Below are positions 1 through 8,936 of a DNA stretch of 64,000 bases, one piece after another; the stretch's first letter is position 1, and each line of letters starts with the position of its first letter. The notes under the pieces are model-generated. The model did no database searches and was not told where the DNA came from. It saw only the letters and a list, made by a program, of their open reading frames with translations. The translations under genes were made by a program, and so were the position numbers. Location: assembly GCF_014201615.1 (NCBI RefSeq), contig NZ_JACHEU010000001.1, forward strand, positions 1,011,631-1,075,630, written 5' to 3'. This stretch comes from Aquamicrobium lusatiense (GTDB lineage: Bacteria; Pseudomonadota; Alphaproteobacteria; Rhizobiales; Rhizobiaceae).

Positions 1-512
1 GTCGAGACCGAGCGCACGCCGGCGCGGGCCGCGATCGCCATCGGCGCGAAGATGGCGAGGAAAATCAGGAAGACTTTTGGGAACTCGCCGATGCCCAGCC
101 AGATGATGACCAGCGGCAGATAGGCGAGCGGTGGCAGCGGCCGGTAGAACTCGATGATCGGGTCGAGCACGCCGCGAACGACCCGGTTGACGCCCATCAG
201 GATGCCGATCGGAATGGCCGTCACGCAGGCCAGCGCGAAAGCGCCGAAGACGCGGCCGAGGCTGGCAAGCGTGTGTTCGATGAGCGTGGAGTTGGCAACG
301 CCGTCGGTCATGGCAAGGATGAACTTGTTGTAGACGGCAATCGGAGAAGGCAGGAACAGCGGCCTCACCCACCCCATCGAGGTGACGAGGAACCACAGCG
401 CAATCAGCACCAGTGCCGTGATGAGGCTGATATGGCCGCTGTAGCCCTCGCCCGGTGCGCCATAGACCTTGCCGGGTTGTGCGGATTTCGCCTTGGACAG
501 CCGCTCAAGCAT
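1..512 (-). CDS. tauC: Taurine-type ABC transporter permease TauC (3' part missing)
   Basis: This is the inner-membrane permease of a taurine/alkanesulfonate ABC importer. Translation from the ATG at 512-510 gives a short cytoplasmic start ([12 protein letters not shown]), a hydrophobic segment ([14 protein letters not shown]) and then [16 protein letters not shown] and IWLGIGE, which are typical of TauC/SsuC permeases. The gene runs off the left edge, so the C-terminal transmembrane part is not visible. Its start overlaps the end of tauB by 8 bp, which indicates translational coupling. TauC is favoured over SsuC because the partner genes look like TauA and TauB. Confidence 0.85.
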   Translation of the reverse strand, partial: MLERLSKAKSAQPGKVYGAPGEGYSGHISLITALVLIALWFLVTSMGWVRPLFLPSPIAVYNKFILAMTDGVANSTLIEHTLASLGRVFGAFALACVTAIPIGILMGVNRVVRGVLDPIIEFYRPLPPLAYLPLVIIWLGIGEFPKVFLIFLAIFAPMAIAARAGVRSVS

Positions 513-1317
513 GGGCCAGCTCCGGATTTCCTGATGCTCGCTCGTCGCCATAGATAATCCCCAGTATGGTTTCCCGCATTTCGATGAAGTCGGGGCTGGA
601 CTTGATTGCGCGCGCATCTCCGCTTTCGAGGAAACGGCGGTTGAAGTCGAGTTCGTAGGTGTGGGTGATGCGGCCCGGCCGTGGCGACATGACGATCAGC
701 CGCGAGCCGAGGAATAGCGCTTCCTCGACACTGTGGGTGATGAAGAAGAACATCTTGTTGGTGTGCTGCCAGACCCTGAGCAGCAATTCCTGAATGGTCT
801 CGCGCGTCAGCGCGTCGAGGGCGGCCATCGGCTCGTCCATCAGCAGCATGGCCGGGTCGCAGGTCAGCGCCCGTGCAATGCCCACGCGCTGCTGCATGCC
901 GCCGGAAAGCTGGTAGATCATGTGCCTGTGGAAGTCCTGCAGGCCGACCAGCGCCAGATTGCGCACGGCGCGCTCGCGTCTCTGGTCCTTCGGCACGCCC
1001 TGAAGCTTGAGGCCGAATTCGGTATTGTCGATGACGTTGAGCCAGGGCAGCAGCGCATGCTTCTGGAACACCACGCCGCGGTCGGCGCCCGGGCCGGTGA
1101 CGCGTCGGCCGCCCAGCGTAATGTCGCCGGCGGTCGGCGCCATGAAGCCGGCCATCAGGTTGAGCAGCGTGGTCTTGCCGCAGCCGGAAGCGCCCAGCGC
1201 CACCACGAAGTCGCCGCTGTGGATCGTCAGGTTGACGCCCTTCAGTGCAATCACCGCTTCGTCCGAGTGGAGACCTGGATAGGTCAGGTTCACATTGCTT
1301 ATGTTGAGCGTTTCCAT
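505..1317 (-). CDS. tauB: Taurine ABC transporter ATP-binding protein TauB
   Basis: Cytoplasmic ATPase that drives taurine uptake, 270 aa, the usual length. It has Walker A GASGCGKT (residues 42-49), the signature LSGGMQQR, Walker B MLLMDEP and an H-loop FITHS. The C-terminal stretch [12 protein letters not shown] matches the remembered E. coli TauB tail (IKSDPQFIAMRE), which favours taurine over generic nitrate or sulfonate ATPases. It overlaps tauC downstream and is separated from tauA by 213 bp that hold a palindromic repeat. Substrate is inferred from homology; a related sulfonate is possible. Confidence 0.88.
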   Translation of the reverse strand: METLNISNVNLTYPGLHSDEAVIALKGVNLTIHSGDFVVALGASGCGKTTLLNLMAGFMAPTAGDITLGGRRVTGPGADRGVVFQKHALLPWLNVIDNTEFGLKLQGVPKDQRRERAVRNLALVGLQDFHRHMIYQLSGGMQQRVGIARALTCDPAMLLMDEPMAALDALTRETIQELLLRVWQHTNKMFFFITHSVEEALFLGSRLIVMSPRPGRITHTYELDFNRRFLESGDARAIKSSPDFIEMRETILGIIYGDERASGNPELAHA

Positions 1318-1404
1318 GTCTTGCCTTCTCGCACCATGTCGTCAGGGCATGCGCCGGTGGCTACAGGACCGTGGCGGCCCCGTATGGGAACAGCCGGCGG
1401 CGTT

Positions 1405-1455
1405 AGAGCATCGGGCCGAAACGTGGAATCCGGATTTCGGATATTCCGATGCTCT
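1405..1455. repeat. Rhizobial-type palindromic repeat between tauA and tauB
   Basis: Imperfect palindrome starting AGAGCATCGG and ending CCGATGCTCT, with inner arms CCGAAA and TTTCGG. A diverged copy with the same ends lies at 38204-38250 and both are followed by TGTCA. Such short mosaic palindromes are common between genes in Hyphomicrobiales. Here it sits inside the tau operon gap, where the RNA hairpin could lower tauB and tauC expression relative to tauA. Confidence 0.7.
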
Positions 1456-1530
1456 GTCAATAATTCAGATCGTCCTTTGTGCGTCCGGATGGACGCATGG
1501 CGATCCCGCCGCCGGCCGGTCTTGCAGCCG

Positions 1531-2562
1531 CTACTTCGAAGCCGCCGTCGCGAAATCCGCGTTCACGAAGGGGGCGTAGTCTTCCAGCGCGTGGTCGATC
1601 TGCTTCTGCTCGACCAGGAATTTAGCACTTTCCGTGAAAGCGCGCACCGCGCCGCTTTCGGCGCCACCCCCAAGCCAGACATTGGAGGCCTGCTCCTCGG
1701 CGCTCGGGAAGACGAGGAGATCAAGGGCTTCGACCACATCTTCGGGCGAGCCGCCGATCATCCTGACGATGCCCTGCACCTCCGGGGAATCCGCCGTCCA
1801 CTTGTCCTTGTTCATGGCGTAGTCGGCATAGGCGTCAGCCAGCACTTTGGTGAAGGCGTTCATGAATTCGGCGTTTTCGGCCGCGAACTTGCGGTCCACG
1901 ACAATGGCGTCGAATGTCGGCACGCTTTCCTTGCCGATCACCTCGGAGTCGGAGATGACCTTGCCGGTCTTGAGGATTTCGGAGAGAGCCGGCGGCCAGA
2001 CATAGGCGGCATCGATGTCGCCACGCTGCCATGCGGCCACGATCTGCGGCGGCTTCATGTTGAGGATGTTGACCTCGCGCGGATCGATGTTCCACACCTT
2101 CTCCATGCCGACCAGCAGATGGAAGTGCGAGGTCGAAACGAACGGAACGCCTACTTTCCTGCCCTTCAGATCTTCCGGTTTTTCGATGCCGGAGCCTTCG
2201 CGGGCCACCAGCGCTTCCGATTTGCCGATATTGTCGAGGATCCAGAAAAGCTGCATGTCGACGCCGCGCGTGGCGGCTGCCGCAGCACCCGTCGAGCCGA
2301 TGACGCCGATCGGCACGTTGCCGGAAGCAAGCGCGGTGGAAATATCGCCCGCCGACGAGAACTGGCGCCAGTCAACCTTGTAGCCGGTGTCCTTCAGTGC
2401 TTCGTCGAAGCGTCCGTCGGCAATGGCCGCCACGAACGGGCCGACGATCTGCTGATAGCCGACGACGATCGTCGTCTGGGCGAAGGCAGCCCCCGCATAG
2501 AGGAACGATGCTGCCATCGAGGCAGCGCATGCAATGCCTTTCAATACCTGAAACGGTTTCAT
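1531..2562 (-). CDS. tauA: Taurine-binding periplasmic protein TauA
   Basis: Substrate-binding protein of the taurine ABC importer, 343 aa. A Sec signal peptide ends near residue 28 (AGAAFAQ), followed by TTIVVGYQQIVGPF. Conserved TauA stretches include VDWRQFSSAG, SEALVAREG, VGVPFVSTSHFHLL, IVAAWQRGDIDAAYVWPP and GKVISDSEVIG, all close to the remembered E. coli TauA. It is first in a tauABC operon read leftwards. No desulfonation gene (tauD, tpa, xsc) is in the window, so the fate of taurine cannot be judged here. Start ATG follows GGGAGATAATCG. Confidence 0.88.
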   Translation of the reverse strand: MKPFQVLKGIACAASMAASFLYAGAAFAQTTIVVGYQQIVGPFVAAIADGRFDEALKDTGYKVDWRQFSSAGDISTALASGNVPIGVIGSTGAAAAATRGVDMQLFWILDNIGKSEALVAREGSGIEKPEDLKGRKVGVPFVSTSHFHLLVGMEKVWNIDPREVNILNMKPPQIVAAWQRGDIDAAYVWPPALSEILKTGKVISDSEVIGKESVPTFDAIVVDRKFAAENAEFMNAFTKVLADAYADYAMNKDKWTADSPEVQGIVRMIGGSPEDVVEALDLLVFPSAEEQASNVWLGGGAESGAVRAFTESAKFLVEQKQIDHALEDYAPFVNADFATAASK

Positions 2563-2957
2563 CGATTATCTCCCATTGAAACAGCGGAATTCCGTTGGCC
2601 CGCCAGAGGCTGCGACTTCGATGTTCGCTTTCTTCAGCCGTTCTGACTCTAGGTGAGCCTCTGCGCACACCTTATATCCAATTCAAAACTTCAATGAGTC
2701 CAATGACCATCACCCATGCCCTCCCGGTCTGGGGAGGGGGCGTGCGCCGGCCGCAATGCCCTTGAAATCATGTGGCACGTGCTAAATCTTTGCCTTGTTG
2801 TCGGGTGAGGGGCAGTTTTGCCTCTGCAAGGGATGCTCTTGTAAAGGCAGGAAAATACAGGAATTTTAACTTCTGGCCCGGAATGGTTATGTCTTGTATG
2901 TGGCCGGTGCCATCAGCCGGTGAAGTTCGCAGAAATGCCGGGAAAGCTGGGTCCGCT
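2563..2957. other. Divergent intergenic region between tauA and the efflux operon
   Basis: About 395 bp that must carry promoters for tauA (leftward) and the RND operon (rightward). A C-rich hairpin, CCCTCCC then GGGGAGGG, lies at 2719-2739. An open frame runs upstream of the first adaptor gene from 2772 but lacks a signal peptide until the start at 2958. No operator could be assigned. Confidence 0.5.
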
Positions 2958-4058
2958 ATGGGTAAACAACCATTGTCTCGACACGTGTGCATGCCCTTGC
3001 TTGCTGGTGCTCTTGTTGCGTGTTGTTCCCTGAATGCGGCCAGGGCCGAAAATCTCGCGGTGACGGTGCAGACTGTCGGCTATGCGAGCTACAGCCAGCC
3101 TCTGGAAATTTCGGGCGACATCCATGCCCGCCTCAATGTCGATCTTTCATTTCGGGTCAGCGGCCAGATCGTGGAGCGCACCGCCGATGTCGGCACCCAT
3201 GTGAAACCGGGTGATGTTCTGGCGAAGCTCGACGATGCCGAGCAGCAAACCAACCTGCGCGCCGCGCAGGCATCGCGCGATGCGGCGCAGGCTCTGCTGG
3301 TCGAGGCTGAGGCCACCTATCAGCGCCAGCGGCAGTTGCTGGATCAGGGCTTTACCACCAGAAGCCGTTTCGATCAGGTCGAGCAGCAATGGCTGACCGC
3401 GAAAAATACGCTGACCAGTGCCGAAAGCGCGCTGGAGAATGCCCGCGACGAGCTTTCCTATACCGAATTGCGCGCGCCCTCGGCCGGCATCATCACGGCA
3501 CGCAATGTCGAGGTGGGGCAGGTGGTGCAGGCAGCGCAGGCCGCCTTCTCGCTGGCCGAGGACGGGGGCCGCGACGTGGTGCTCGATGTGCAGGAAACGC
3601 TCGTCAATCACGGCCCGCCCGGAACGCCGGTCACGCTCAAGCTCCTGTCTGATCCGTCGGTCGAGGCGAGCGGCCGTGTCCGGGAGGTTTCGCCGGTGGT
3701 CGATGCGCGCACCGGCACCGTGCGGGTCAAGGTGGAAATCATCGATCCGCCGCCGCAGATGGCGCTTGGCGCGGTGGCCACGGCTGCCGTGCATCTGCCG
3801 GTGAACGATGTGGTGGTGCTGCCGTGGAGTTCGCTGACTTCCGATCGCGGCCACCCGGCAGTGTGGCGGGTGGCCCCCGATAGCAAAACCGTGTCGCTCG
3901 CGCCGGTCGAAGTGCTGGCCTATGAGCGCGAGCGCCTGATCCTTCGCTCGGGGCTGGATGAGGGCGCGACAATTGTGGTGAAAGGCGGCCACATGCTTCA
4001 TGAGGGACAGGTCGTCGACATACTGAACGAGCAGCCCGCCGGCGGTGAGGGGAAGTGA
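2958..4058 (+). CDS. RND efflux periplasmic adaptor (membrane fusion protein), first of two
   Basis: Adaptor linking an inner-membrane RND pump to an outer-membrane channel, 366 aa from this start. I chose the ATG at 2958 because it begins a signal peptide (MGKQPLSRHVCMP, cleavage after AARA) and follows GGAAAG; the frame is open further upstream to 2772. After the signal come the lipoyl half DLSFRVSGQIVERTADVGTHVKPGDVLAKLDD, a helical hairpin rich in Ala, Gln and Arg (about residues 90-160), the second lipoyl half and a beta-barrel. No lipobox cysteine, unlike its neighbour. It overlaps the next gene at GTGA, so the three genes form one operon. Confidence 0.88.
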   Translation: MGKQPLSRHVCMPLLAGALVACCSLNAARAENLAVTVQTVGYASYSQPLEISGDIHARLNVDLSFRVSGQIVERTADVGTHVKPGDVLAKLDDAEQQTNLRAAQASRDAAQALLVEAEATYQRQRQLLDQGFTTRSRFDQVEQQWLTAKNTLTSAESALENARDELSYTELRAPSAGIITARNVEVGQVVQAAQAAFSLAEDGGRDVVLDVQETLVNHGPPGTPVTLKLLSDPSVEASGRVREVSPVVDARTGTVRVKVEIIDPPPQMALGAVATAAVHLPVNDVVVLPWSSLTSDRGHPAVWRVAPDSKTVSLAPVEVLAYERERLILRSGLDEGATIVVKGGHMLHEGQVVDILNEQPAGGEGK

Positions 4059-4060
4059 TC

Positions 4061-5149
4061 ATGATACGATCCGTGTTCCTGCGTGTGCTCCTTGCATCCA
4101 CCCCGCTTCTGGTTCTTTCCGCCTGCAGCGAGGCTGAGGCGCCCGAACCCGAAGCTCCGCCGCGCCCCGTGATCTACACCATCGTCGAGCCCAGCCCGGT
4201 TGCGGAAACCGGCTTTACCGGCACCATCGAACCCCGTTACAGCACCGCACTCGCGTTTCGGGTGCTCGGCAGGCTCACCAGCCGCCCGGTCAATGTCGGC
4301 GACCTTGTGCAAAAGGGCGATACGGTCGCAGCCATAGATCCCTCGGCCCTTGATCTCTCAGTACAGTCTGCAAAGGCCGATCTCGCCAGCGCCGAGGCGC
4401 AGTTTGCGAGTGCGGCGGCGAGCGAGGAGCGGCAGAGCGCGCTGCTGGCTTCCAGAAGCGTATCGCAGGCGGTCTACGATGCAGCCCGTCAGGCGCGCGA
4501 CAGTGCCGCCGCAGGGCTTGAAAAAGCGCGTGCGGGATTGAACAAGGCCGAGGACCAGCGCAGCTATGCCCGGCTTCGCCCGGATTTTGATGGCGTCGTG
4601 TCCGAAGTTCATGCCGAGGTGGGCGAGACGGTGGCGGCCGGACAGCCCGTGCTGACGGTGGCGCGTCCGGACATCCGCGAAGCCGTGGTCGACGTGCCTG
4701 ACCGTCTGAACGGCCTGCTCAGTCCAGGCACCGAATTCGAGGTGCGGCTGCAGGCCGATCCTTCCGTCACCGGCAAGGGCAGGGTTCGCGAAGTGGCGCC
4801 GCAGGCCGATCCGCAGACGCGTCTCCGTCGTGTACGGATCGAGCTTCAGGACCCCGAGCCGGGCTTCCGGCTGGGCGCCACCGTGCGCGTGGCGCACCGG
4901 GCCGCGGAAACCGCGCCCGTCGTGCTTCCGCCCGGCGCTCTCTACGAAAAGGACGGCGCAACGTCCGTATGGCTGGTTGATCCGCAAAGCCTTCAGGTGA
5001 CGCGTCGTGCGGTCGCTGTCACTCAGCGCACGCAGGCAGGCTTCGTGACGGATGACGTGCCGGTGGGCAGCCATGTGGTGACAGCGGGCGTTCATGAACT
5101 TGTCGAGGGCCAGAAAGTCCGGCTCGCGGGAGAAGGAAAGCGCAATTGA
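4061..5149 (+). CDS. RND efflux adaptor lipoprotein, second of two
   Basis: Second membrane fusion protein, 362 aa, predicted to be a lipoprotein: signal MIRSVFLRVLLASTPLL followed by lipobox LSAC. It has the adaptor layout of lipoyl half (ALAFRVLGRLTSRPVNVGD), alpha-hairpin, second lipoyl half (FDGVVSEVHAEVGETVAAGQP) and barrel (EFEVRLQADPSV). A GTG at 4055 also opens the frame, but GAGGGGA at 4047-4053 is spaced better for ATG 4061. Two dissimilar adaptors before one pump suggest a mixed adaptor ring, as in other rhizobial RND operons. No outer-membrane factor gene is nearby, so a TolC-like protein encoded elsewhere would be needed. Confidence 0.87.
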   Translation: MIRSVFLRVLLASTPLLVLSACSEAEAPEPEAPPRPVIYTIVEPSPVAETGFTGTIEPRYSTALAFRVLGRLTSRPVNVGDLVQKGDTVAAIDPSALDLSVQSAKADLASAEAQFASAAASEERQSALLASRSVSQAVYDAARQARDSAAAGLEKARAGLNKAEDQRSYARLRPDFDGVVSEVHAEVGETVAAGQPVLTVARPDIREAVVDVPDRLNGLLSPGTEFEVRLQADPSVTGKGRVREVAPQADPQTRLRRVRIELQDPEPGFRLGATVRVAHRAAETAPVVLPPGALYEKDGATSVWLVDPQSLQVTRRAVAVTQRTQAGFVTDDVPVGSHVVTAGVHELVEGQKVRLAGEGKRN

Positions 5150-8100
5150 AGGGCTTCAATCTTTCCGACTGGGCTTTGAACCACCGGTCCCTCGTCTGGT
5201 ATTTCATGGCCGTGTTCCTGATTGCGGGTGTGGCTTCCTATGTGAAGCTTGGCCGCGAGGAAGACCCGAACTTCACCATCAAGACCATGGTGGTGCAGGC
5301 CAACTGGCCGGGCGCGTCCGTCGAAGAGACCCTCAACCAGATCACCGACCGCATCGAGAAGAAGCTGGAAGAGCTGGACGGGCTGGATTTCACCCGCTCG
5401 GTGACCACGGCCGGCCAGTCGGTCGTGTTCGTCAATCTGAAGTCCACGGTGAAGGCAAGGGACGTGGAGCCGAGCTGGGTGCGTGTGCGCAACATGCTCG
5501 AGGATATCCGCTCGTCGCTGCCGGAAGGCGTCTACGGGCCTTATTTCAATGACCGCTTCGGCGACGTGTTCGGCAACATCTACGCCTTCACCTCCGATGG
5601 CCTGTCGATGCGCCAGTTGCGCGATTATGTCGAGGATGTGCGCTCGCGCATCCTCACGATAGAGAACGCCGGCAAGGTCGAGCTGATCGGCGCGCAGGAC
5701 GAGGCGATCTATCTGGAATTCTCGACCCGGCAGATCGCAGCCCTCGGTCTCGACCAGCAGGCCATACTGGACAGCCTGCAGGCGCAGAACGCCATCACGC
5801 CCTCGGGCGTTGTGCAGGCGGGGCCCGAGCGCATCAGCGTGCAGGTCAGCGGCCAGTTCAATTCGGAGGAGGATCTGCGCGCGGTGAACCTGCGCGTCAA
5901 CGACCGTTTCTTCCGCCTTTCGGACGTGGCCACCATCACCCGCGGCTATGTCGACCCACCGAAATCCCTGTTCCGGGTCAATGGCGAGAACGCCATCGGG
6001 CTGGCCATCGGCATGAAGCCGAACGGCAATCTGCTGGAGTTCGGACAGGCTCTGGAAGAGCTGATGCAGAAGACGATGAGCGACCTTCCGGTCGGCATCG
6101 GCGTCTCCAAGGTGGCGGACCAGCCGGAGGTGGTCGATCACGCGGTTTCGGGTTTCACAAAGGCGCTGTTCGAGGCGGTCGTCATCGTGCTGGCGGTCAG
6201 CTTCGTCAGCCTTGGCGTGCGCGCCGGTCTGGTCGTGTCGCTGTCCATTCCGCTGGTGCTGGCCATCACATTTCTGACCATGTCCTACATGGACATCTCC
6301 TTGCAGCGCGTGTCGCTGGGCGCGCTCATCATCGCGCTCGGCCTTCTGGTCGACGATGCGATGATCGCGGTGGAGATGATGGTGGCGCGGCTGGAAAAGG
6401 GCGACCCGCTCAACAAGGCGGCGACCTATGTCTATTCCCACACCGCCTTTCCGATGCTGACGGGGACGCTGGTGACGATTGCCGGCTTCATCCCCATAGG
6501 GCTCAATTCCAGCCAGGCCGGCGAATACACCTACACGCTGTTCATCGTCATCGGTGTGTCGCTGCTGGTGTCGTGGATCGTGGCGGTGCTGTTCGCGCCC
6601 CTGCTTGGCGTGACGCTGCTGCCCGCGACCATGAAGCACAAGACGGCAGAGGAGCCGGGGCCGGTGATGCGCGTCTTTGGCCGCGCCCTGCTTGCCGCCA
6701 TGCGGTTCCGCTGGCTGACGATCGTCATCACGGTCGTGCTGTTTGCAGTGGCGCTCTTCGGCATGACCTTCGTCGAGCGGCAGTTCTTCCCCGAATCGGA
6801 CAGGCCCGAACTGGTGATCGACTGGCGCCTGCCCGAAAACAGCTCCATCGCCGACACGAGCGCGCAGATGGTGCGGTTCGAGGAGACGGTGCTGAAGGAC
6901 AATCCCGACATCGATCACTGGAGCAGCTATATCGGGCAGGGCGCGGTACGCTTCGTGCTGGCCTTCGACGTACAGCTTTCTAATCCCTATTACGGGCAGA
7001 TGGTAATCGTCGCCAAAGACATAGAGGCTCGCGACCGGTTGCGCCAGCAGTTCAACGACGTGCTGCGGCGGGAATTCGTCGGCACCGATGCCTTCGTCAA
7101 ATATCTGGAGCTCGGGCCGCCCGTCGGCCGTCCGATCCAGTATCGCGTCTCGGGTCCGGATATCCAGACGGTGCGAGGTTACGCCCAGCAGCTCTCCGCC
7201 ATTCTCGACACCGACGACCGGATGGGCGTTGCCGCCTATGACTGGAACGAGCCCGGCCGCGTGGTGCGCGTCGACGTGCTGCAGGACAAGGCCCGCAAGC
7301 TCGGCATTTCGTCGAAGGACATCGCCACCACCCTCAACGGCGTGGTCGGCGGCATCACCATCACGCAGGTGCGCGACGCCACCTATCTGGTCGATGTGGT
7401 GGTGCGCGCGCGCGAAGCAGAGCGCAACTCCATCGAGACGCTGCAAAATCTCCAGATCGCCACCGGCACGGGCTCTTCCGTGCCGCTCGCCGCCATCGCC
7501 GACTTCCGCTACGAGCTGGAGCAGCCGGTGGTGTGGCGGCGCGGGCGCATTCCCACCATCACGGTTTCCGCCGGCATCGTCGACAAGACCATGCCCGATA
7601 CCATCGTCAGCGACATCGCGCCGAAGATCGATGCCTTCGCGTCGGGACTGCCGGCCGGATACAAGGTCGAGACAGCGGGAACGGTGGAGGAAAGCGCCAA
7701 GAGCCAGGGGCCGATCGTGGCCGTGGTGCCGCTGATGCTGTTCGTGATGGCCACCATCCTGATGCTGCAGCTGCAGAGCTTCCAGAGCCTGTTCCTCGTG
7801 GTGGCGGTGGCGCCGCTCGGCATCATCGGCGTATCGGTCGCCATGCTGCTCAGCGACAAGCCGCTCGGCTTCGTCGCCATTCTGGGCGTTCTGGCGCTGA
7901 TCGGCATCCTGATCCGCAACTCGGTCATCCTCATCGTGCAGGTCGAGGATCATATCCGCGAGGGCCAGCATCCTTGGGATGCTGTGGTGGACGCTTCCAC
8001 CCACCGCATGCGGCCGATCGCGCTCACCGCGGCCGCCGCCAGTCTGGCGCTGATCCCGATCTCGCGCGAGGTGTTCTGGGGACCAATGGCCTTCGCCATG

Positions 8101-8211
8101 ATGGGCGGCATCATTGCCGGAACCGCGATCACGCTTTTGTTCCTGCCGGCACTCTATGTGGCGTGGCATCGGGTGAAGGAGCCTGCGGCGGAACCGGTCG
8201 AAGAAGTCTGA
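5146..8211 (+). CDS. RND multidrug efflux pump (AcrB/HAE1 family)
   Basis: Inner-membrane proton-driven exporter, 1021 aa, the full family length. Translation starts at a TTG that overlaps the TGA of the adaptor gene (TTGA at 5146-5149), preceded by AGAAGGAAAG. The protein begins with a TM1 (LVWYFMAVFLIAGVASYVKL), has a large periplasmic loop, TM4 with the proton-relay pair in LGLLVDDAMIAVEM, a second periplasmic loop after FVERQFFPESDRPE, and a C-terminal TM bundle ending FLPALYVAWHRV. Substrate is unknown. No regulator gene is adjacent. Confidence 0.92.
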   Translation: MKGFNLSDWALNHRSLVWYFMAVFLIAGVASYVKLGREEDPNFTIKTMVVQANWPGASVEETLNQITDRIEKKLEELDGLDFTRSVTTAGQSVVFVNLKSTVKARDVEPSWVRVRNMLEDIRSSLPEGVYGPYFNDRFGDVFGNIYAFTSDGLSMRQLRDYVEDVRSRILTIENAGKVELIGAQDEAIYLEFSTRQIAALGLDQQAILDSLQAQNAITPSGVVQAGPERISVQVSGQFNSEEDLRAVNLRVNDRFFRLSDVATITRGYVDPPKSLFRVNGENAIGLAIGMKPNGNLLEFGQALEELMQKTMSDLPVGIGVSKVADQPEVVDHAVSGFTKALFEAVVIVLAVSFVSLGVRAGLVVSLSIPLVLAITFLTMSYMDISLQRVSLGALIIALGLLVDDAMIAVEMMVARLEKGDPLNKAATYVYSHTAFPMLTGTLVTIAGFIPIGLNSSQAGEYTYTLFIVIGVSLLVSWIVAVLFAPLLGVTLLPATMKHKTAEEPGPVMRVFGRALLAAMRFRWLTIVITVVLFAVALFGMTFVERQFFPESDRPELVIDWRLPENSSIADTSAQMVRFEETVLKDNPDIDHWSSYIGQGAVRFVLAFDVQLSNPYYGQMVIVAKDIEARDRLRQQFNDVLRREFVGTDAFVKYLELGPPVGRPIQYRVSGPDIQTVRGYAQQLSAILDTDDRMGVAAYDWNEPGRVVRVDVLQDKARKLGISSKDIATTLNGVVGGITITQVRDATYLVDVVVRAREAERNSIETLQNLQIATGTGSSVPLAAIADFRYELEQPVVWRRGRIPTITVSAGIVDKTMPDTIVSDIAPKIDAFASGLPAGYKVETAGTVEESAKSQGPIVAVVPLMLFVMATILMLQLQSFQSLFLVVAVAPLGIIGVSVAMLLSDKPLGFVAILGVLALIGILIRNSVILIVQVEDHIREGQHPWDAVVDASTHRMRPIALTAAAASLALIPISREVFWGPMAFAMMGGIIAGTAITLLFLPALYVAWHRVKEPAAEPVEEV

Positions 8212-8231
8212 GACTGCGGGACGCGCGAAAA

Positions 8232-8936
8232 CTATTCGTCCGCGTCCTGCGCCCCGCCCTCTGTCGCCATCGAGATCGGGATTTCGCCGGCTAGCAGCTT
8301 TTCGCGTGAAAGCAGGCCGGCATCTTCCAGCGCTTCGAAATCGGGCAGGTCCCGCAGGGTCTCAAGCCCGAAGTGGGACAGGAAAGTCTTCGTCGTCACA
8401 TAGGTGTAGGGCGCGCCGGGTGTGGGGCTGCGCGGGCCATAGGCGATGAAATCCTGTCCGCGCAGAACCGCGATCAGGTCGCGGCTGATCTCCTTTGCGA
8501 AGAAGGAGGAAAGCTCGGCCCGCGTGATCGGCTGGAAATAGGCGATGGTCATGAGCACCAGCGCCTCTGTTTGCGACAGGGGGCGGGCTGACTTTGCCGC
8601 AGCCTGACCGGAAGCGGTGCGGATCGCCTCGGCGAAGGCCGGCCGGGTCCGGTGCTGCACGCCACCAGCTACCCTGACCAGATCGTAGGGCCGGCCGCGC
8701 AGTTCCTCGCGGATGTCGTCGATGATGAGATCGAGATTGCACTCGCGTCCGACAACCCGCGCCAGCACGTCGCGCGGCACCGGCTCGGAAGCGGCGAAGA
8801 TCACCGCCTCGACGCGCCCCATCCACTCGCGCCAGCGCAATTCCGGCGGAAGGTGTTCAAGCTCGGTATCCAGCAGTGGCGGCTGCTTCGCTGCGCGGGG
8901 CCTGTCTTCATCCTGCGGGCGATCTGTCATGGTCAC
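8232..8936 (-). CDS. scpB: ScpB-like SMC-complex subunit, DUF1403-associated
   Basis: Winged-helix subunit of the kleisin-type SMC-Scp condensin, 234 aa. ScpB features are EWMGRVEAVIFAASEPVPRDVLARVVG (first winged helix), YDLVRVAGGVQHRTRP, LSQTEALVLMTIAYFQPITRAELSSF and the second winged helix with DFIAYGPR and TFLSHFGLETLRDLPDF. A charged N-terminal extension of about 35 residues precedes the domain and an acidic tail follows. The GTG start overlaps the stop of the DUF1403 gene (GTGA); an ATG six bases further in is also possible. No scpA is adjacent. This could be an accessory ScpB rather than the chromosomal copy. Confidence 0.85.
   Translation of the reverse strand: MTMTDRPQDEDRPRAAKQPPLLDTELEHLPPELRWREWMGRVEAVIFAASEPVPRDVLARVVGRECNLDLIIDDIREELRGRPYDLVRVAGGVQHRTRPAFAEAIRTASGQAAAKSARPLSQTEALVLMTIAYFQPITRAELSSFFAKEISRDLIAVLRGQDFIAYGPRSPTPGAPYTYVTTKTFLSHFGLETLRDLPDFEALEDAGLLSREKLLAGEIPISMATEGGAQDADE

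Noticed and set aside
733..2646. 637-aa plus-strand frame opposite tauA and tauB
   Set aside because: It is antisense to two clear transporter genes, has no family features and a His/Arg/Gly-rich composition typical of shadow frames in high-GC DNA.
5092..8169. 1025-aa minus-strand frame opposite the RND pump
   Set aside because: Composition dominated by His, Asp, Arg and Gln with no domain; the opposite strand encodes a full RND pump.
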